The position numbers and the translations under genes were made by a program. This document shows, piece after piece, positions 15,085 through 17,178 of a stretch of 17,178 bases of DNA. The notes below the pieces were generated by a model. It was not told the DNA's origin. It worked only from the letters and a program-made list of their open reading frames with translations, and made no database searches. The first letter of the stretch is position 1, and the number at the start of each line of letters is the position of its first letter. The stretch comes from Bacillota bacterium (GTDB lineage: Bacteria > Bacillota_A > Clostridia > Lachnospirales > Lachnospiraceae), in NCBI GenBank assembly GCA_023443925.1, contig JAEZSL010000278.1, positions 1-17,178 of the forward strand. Reading direction: 5' to 3'.

Positions 15085-15112
15085 AAAAATAAAGCCCTCC
15101 CGGCAGGAGGGC
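15085..15112 (-). terminator. Rho-independent terminator of larE
   Basis: On the minus strand, stem GCCCTCC / GGAGGGC (15094-15100 with 15106-15112), a 5-nt loop, then a T-rich tail TTTATTTTTC. It lies 35 bp after the larE stop. Confidence 0.9.
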
Positions 15113-15146
15113 AGTTTATTAATTCCACCGGTAAGACATAAGCAGC

Positions 15147-15950
15147 TTATAAAGTTTCGTTCATACTGCCGGTCCGGTATCCTTTTAAATCCAGTGCAGT
15201 GTAAGCAAAACCGAACTTTTTAAAGCTTTCACTGATATGCTGGATATAATCGAGATCGAAAAATTTCTGGATTTCAGCCGGAGATACTTCAATTCTTGCA
15301 ATATCACCGTGATGTCTTACACGCACCTGTCTGAAGCCTTCATCCAGTAAAAGCTGTTCCGCTTTATCTACCTGTTCCAGTTTTTCACGGGTTATCTTCT
15401 GACCATATGGAAATCTGGAGGAAAGACAGGCAAAGGATTGTTTATTCCAGGTGGGAAGTCCTGCATCTTTGGATAAAATACGGATTTCCTCTTTTGTTAA
15501 GCCGGCAGCTCTTAAAGGACTTACAACACCGTGTTCGGAAATGGCCTGAAGCCCCGGTCTGTAATCACTTAAATCATCATGGTTAGAGCCTTCCGCAACA
15601 TAGGAGATTCCATGTTGTTTCGCAATATCACCGATTTTTTCAAAGAGTTCATTTTTACATAAGTAGCAGCGGTTTACCGGATTATCGGAAAAGCCATCCA
15701 CTTCAAGTTCTTCCGATACGATAACCTCATGACGGATACCGTATTTTTCAGCAAATTCTTTTGCTTCTTTATATTCTCTTTCCGGATATGTAGAGGAACG
15801 GGCTGTCACTGCCAGTACATTGGTACCTAATACGTCAAAAGCAGTTTTTAGAAGAAAAGTAGAATCCACTCCGCCTGAAAAAGCAACGGCAACACTTCCC
15901 AAATTCCTTAAATTTTCTTTTAATAAATTATATTTTTCCTGTAAATCCAT
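15147..15950 (-). CDS. larE: ATP-dependent sacrificial sulfur transferase LarE
   Basis: A 267-residue PP-loop protein of normal LarE length. It shows the ATP-pyrophosphatase motif SGGVDST (25-31) and the sulfur-donor region QSFACLSSRFPYG with Cys175, which corresponds to the single cysteine LarE gives up as dehydroalanine when making the nickel-pincer cofactor of lactate racemase and related LarA enzymes. A further RCYLC pair sits at 95/98. Known partners LarB (carboxylation), LarC (nickel insertion) and LarA are not in this window, so larE is an isolated gene here. AAAGGCGG 9 nt upstream supports ATG 15950. It has its own promoter and terminator and is thus monocistronic. A related PP-loop role such as tRNA thiolation is less likely given the SRFPYG block. 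Confidence 0.92.
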   Translation of the reverse strand: MDLQEKYNLLKENLRNLGSVAVAFSGGVDSTFLLKTAFDVLGTNVLAVTARSSTYPEREYKEAKEFAEKYGIRHEVIVSEELEVDGFSDNPVNRCYLCKNELFEKIGDIAKQHGISYVAEGSNHDDLSDYRPGLQAISEHGVVSPLRAAGLTKEEIRILSKDAGLPTWNKQSFACLSSRFPYGQKITREKLEQVDKAEQLLLDEGFRQVRVRHHGDIARIEVSPAEIQKFFDLDYIQHISESFKKFGFAYTALDLKGYRTGSMNETL

Positions 15951-16035
15951 TTAATATATCCGCCTTTCTATCTTTGTTATGACTGATAAATTTATGACAT
16001 GATAATGAATCTATCATAGTAAGTCGATATGAATA

Positions 16036-16064
16036 ATAATATACCACATTGTCTATTCTGTCAA
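16036..16064 (-). promoter_or_regulatory. larE promoter
   Basis: On the minus strand, a perfect TTGACA (16059-16064), a 17-bp spacer and TATTAT (16036-16041). The leader is about 80 nt and contains an ATGATA/TATCAT hairpin near 16000-16018. The tandem repeats begin 6 bp upstream of the -35 box. Confidence 0.8.
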
Positions 16065-16070
16065 CATAAA

Positions 16071-16225
16071 CCACGAACCCAGAGTGCCTAAAACCACAAA
16101 CCTCGGACTGCCACAAATCACGAACCAGATATCCTGAAATCACGAACCCAGACTACCTGAAGCCACGAACTGGATTTCCGAAAACCACGAACCCAGACCG
16201 CCTGAAACCACGGATTCAGATAAAA
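16071..16225. repeat. Seven degenerate 22-24 bp tandem repeats next to the larE promoter
   Basis: Units start at about 16071, 16094, 16118, 16140, 16163, 16185 and 16208 (spacings 23, 24, 22, 23, 22, 23). The shared core is YCACGAACCCAGA followed by a variable part and CCTGAAA. The last unit is truncated after CGGATTCAGAT. An inverted copy of the core follows at about 16249-16264 (TCGTGGTTTCA), giving a 10-bp inverted repeat with TGAAACCACG at 16203-16212. The units are contiguous and variable, not spaced by unique DNA, so this is not a CRISPR array. Period near two helical turns could present a series of binding sites on one face of the DNA. Confidence 0.85.
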
Positions 16226-16299
16226 AAAGGTATGTAAAAATGGAACTAAATCGTGGTTTCAATCGTCTAATTTTAAACAGAATAAAGGAGGTTTTATTT

Positions 16300-17058
16300 A
16301 TGAATAGATTAAAATGGTTTATATTATGGTTTAGTTTAATAGGTATCATGGGCTGCGGCAGAAAAGATCCGGCTGCACAGATGCCGGAACTTAAGACCTT
16401 TCAGGCACTGGTTCTTACCAGCGATGCTAATCTGCTGGTAAGTCCCGATAAGAACAGTGAGGAGTATAAATCCTCCGACCAGATTTCAGTGGGAGTACAG
16501 GATGCATCGGTTTATAACAAAGACGGTGAAAAAACGGAACTAAAAGACATACAAACAGGGGATATAGTCGAAATTACTTATAACGGCACGATAATGGAAT
16601 CCTACCCGGCTCAGATAACGGCTGACCGGGTTGAGGTAAAGGAAACAAGGCTGGTGGACGGATACCAGGCAGTGATTGAGGATATATACAAGGAAGACGA
16701 GGGGTTGAATTCGGATCTGGAGATGGTAGTAATTGATACTTCGGCATTAGAGTCGCTATCTGGCCTGGAAAAGGAAAAACTGCTCGGTAATCTGAAGGAT
16801 ACCTTCGGACTGGAAGTCAGAGAAGGCACTTACGATCAGTTGGTTAAAGATGGCCTCATCGATGATAAAAATCTATATTTTGAAAAAGGAATCCTTATCA
16901 AAATCACCGAGCCTTCTCATAATGACCAAATCACAGAAATAAACTGTGGTATCAGCAAATGGAAAAGTGGTTTGGGAGCGATCGGTTCAGATCATGTAAC
17001 CGCCAGTTTAAAGAAAACCGGCTGGGTTATTGAAAAGAAAGAGGTATGGAAAAGTTAA
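16300..17058 (+). CDS. Lipoprotein with a DUF3221 (YobA)-like domain
   Basis: A 252-residue predicted lipoprotein: positively charged start, hydrophobic helix and lipobox I-M-G-C with the lipidated Cys19, so it should be anchored to the outer face of the membrane. Residues about 35-120 match the DUF3221 pattern: a strand-rich unit with the motif LKDIQTGDIVEITYNGTI, then ESYPAQITADRVEV. The second half (about 125-252) is unrecognised and ends in a KWKSGLGAIG ... TGWVIEK segment suggesting another small alpha/beta domain. AAAGGAGG 8 nt upstream of ATG 16300 decides the start; the longer frame from 16240 begins inside repeat-derived DNA and has no ribosome site. Function unknown; no clear promoter was found. 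Confidence 0.85.
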   Translation: MNRLKWFILWFSLIGIMGCGRKDPAAQMPELKTFQALVLTSDANLLVSPDKNSEEYKSSDQISVGVQDASVYNKDGEKTELKDIQTGDIVEITYNGTIMESYPAQITADRVEVKETRLVDGYQAVIEDIYKEDEGLNSDLEMVVIDTSALESLSGLEKEKLLGNLKDTFGLEVREGTYDQLVKDGLIDDKNLYFEKGILIKITEPSHNDQITEINCGISKWKSGLGAIGSDHVTASLKKTGWVIEKKEVWKS

Positions 17059-17098
17059 GCTTTCTAATGTAGTATATTATATAGTTTCCGGCTGCTTA

Positions 17099-17127
17099 TT
17101 GACTTGTATCAGGGATTTGTATATGCT
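17099..17127 (+). promoter_or_regulatory. Possible promoter reading out of the window
   Basis: TTGACT (17099-17104), a 17-bp spacer and TATGCT (17122-17127). Spacing is ideal but the -10 box is mediocre. No gene starts before the window ends at 17178. Confidence 0.35.
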
Positions 17128-17178
17128 TGAAAGGATGGAATTCTTATAAGAAATACGAACAGTCCATATTCCGCAGAA

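Noticed and set aside
16071..16225. CRISPR array
   Set aside because: Units are contiguous and degenerate, with no unique spacers of fixed length between conserved repeats, and no cas genes are present.
16140..16349. Minus-strand and plus-strand open frames running through the tandem repeats
   Set aside because: Frames stay open because of the repeats; they have no ribosome sites, and the lipoprotein start with AAAGGAGG at 16300 explains the plus strand.

Overview
The window looks like chromosomal DNA from a low-GC anaerobic Firmicute, most likely a clostridium of the Lachnospiraceae type. The grounds are strong AGGAGG-like ribosome binding sites, sigma-A promoters with 17-bp spacers, a T-box riboswitch ahead of serS, a two-CW chemoreceptor, an EamA exporter and a lactate-racemase maturation gene (larE). 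No tRNA, rRNA, IS element, prophage core or CRISPR array is visible.

Layout. (1) 1-2160: the 3' part of an Old Yellow Enzyme-type oxidoreductase, then a FadR-like TetR regulator. Just after the regulator comes a near-perfect FadR-box palindrome, followed by about 300 bp that fold into a chain of stem-loops. (2) 2161-4341: a membrane chemoreceptor with a Cache sensor, HAMP segment, cysteine-rich two-CW insert and signalling hairpin. (3) 4347-6968, minus strand: a secreted parallel beta-helix protein and, upstream of it, a small holin-like membrane protein. Between them lie three tandem 72-bp repeats. Each repeat carries two perfect inverted repeats and a plausible minus-strand promoter, so the beta-helix gene seems to sit behind a triplicated regulated promoter. 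(4) 7098-7946: a promoter whose 19-bp spacer is itself a perfect palindrome (MerR-like geometry), a possible 21-codon leader peptide, and an unrecognised 198-residue protein. (5) 8025-12073: a sugar module with a ROK regulator, a fucose/arabinose isomerase-family protein and a hydroxypyruvate-isomerase-like TIM barrel. The isomerase promoter carries an AT-rich palindrome that could be the ROK operator. (6) 12062-15950, minus strand: an EamA transporter, seryl-tRNA synthetase with T-box leader, and LarE. (7) 16071-17058: seven degenerate 22-24 bp tandem units abutting the larE promoter, then a DUF3221-like lipoprotein.

The genes do not form one obvious system. The clearest functional unit is the ROK/isomerase/TIM-barrel set, inferred to handle an uncommon sugar or sugar acid. 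The most unusual sequence is non-coding: the triplicated promoter cassette, the structured leader before the chemoreceptor, the palindrome-filled promoter at 7098, and the tandem repeats beside larE. All promoter, operator and RNA-structure calls were made by eye and have no experimental support.
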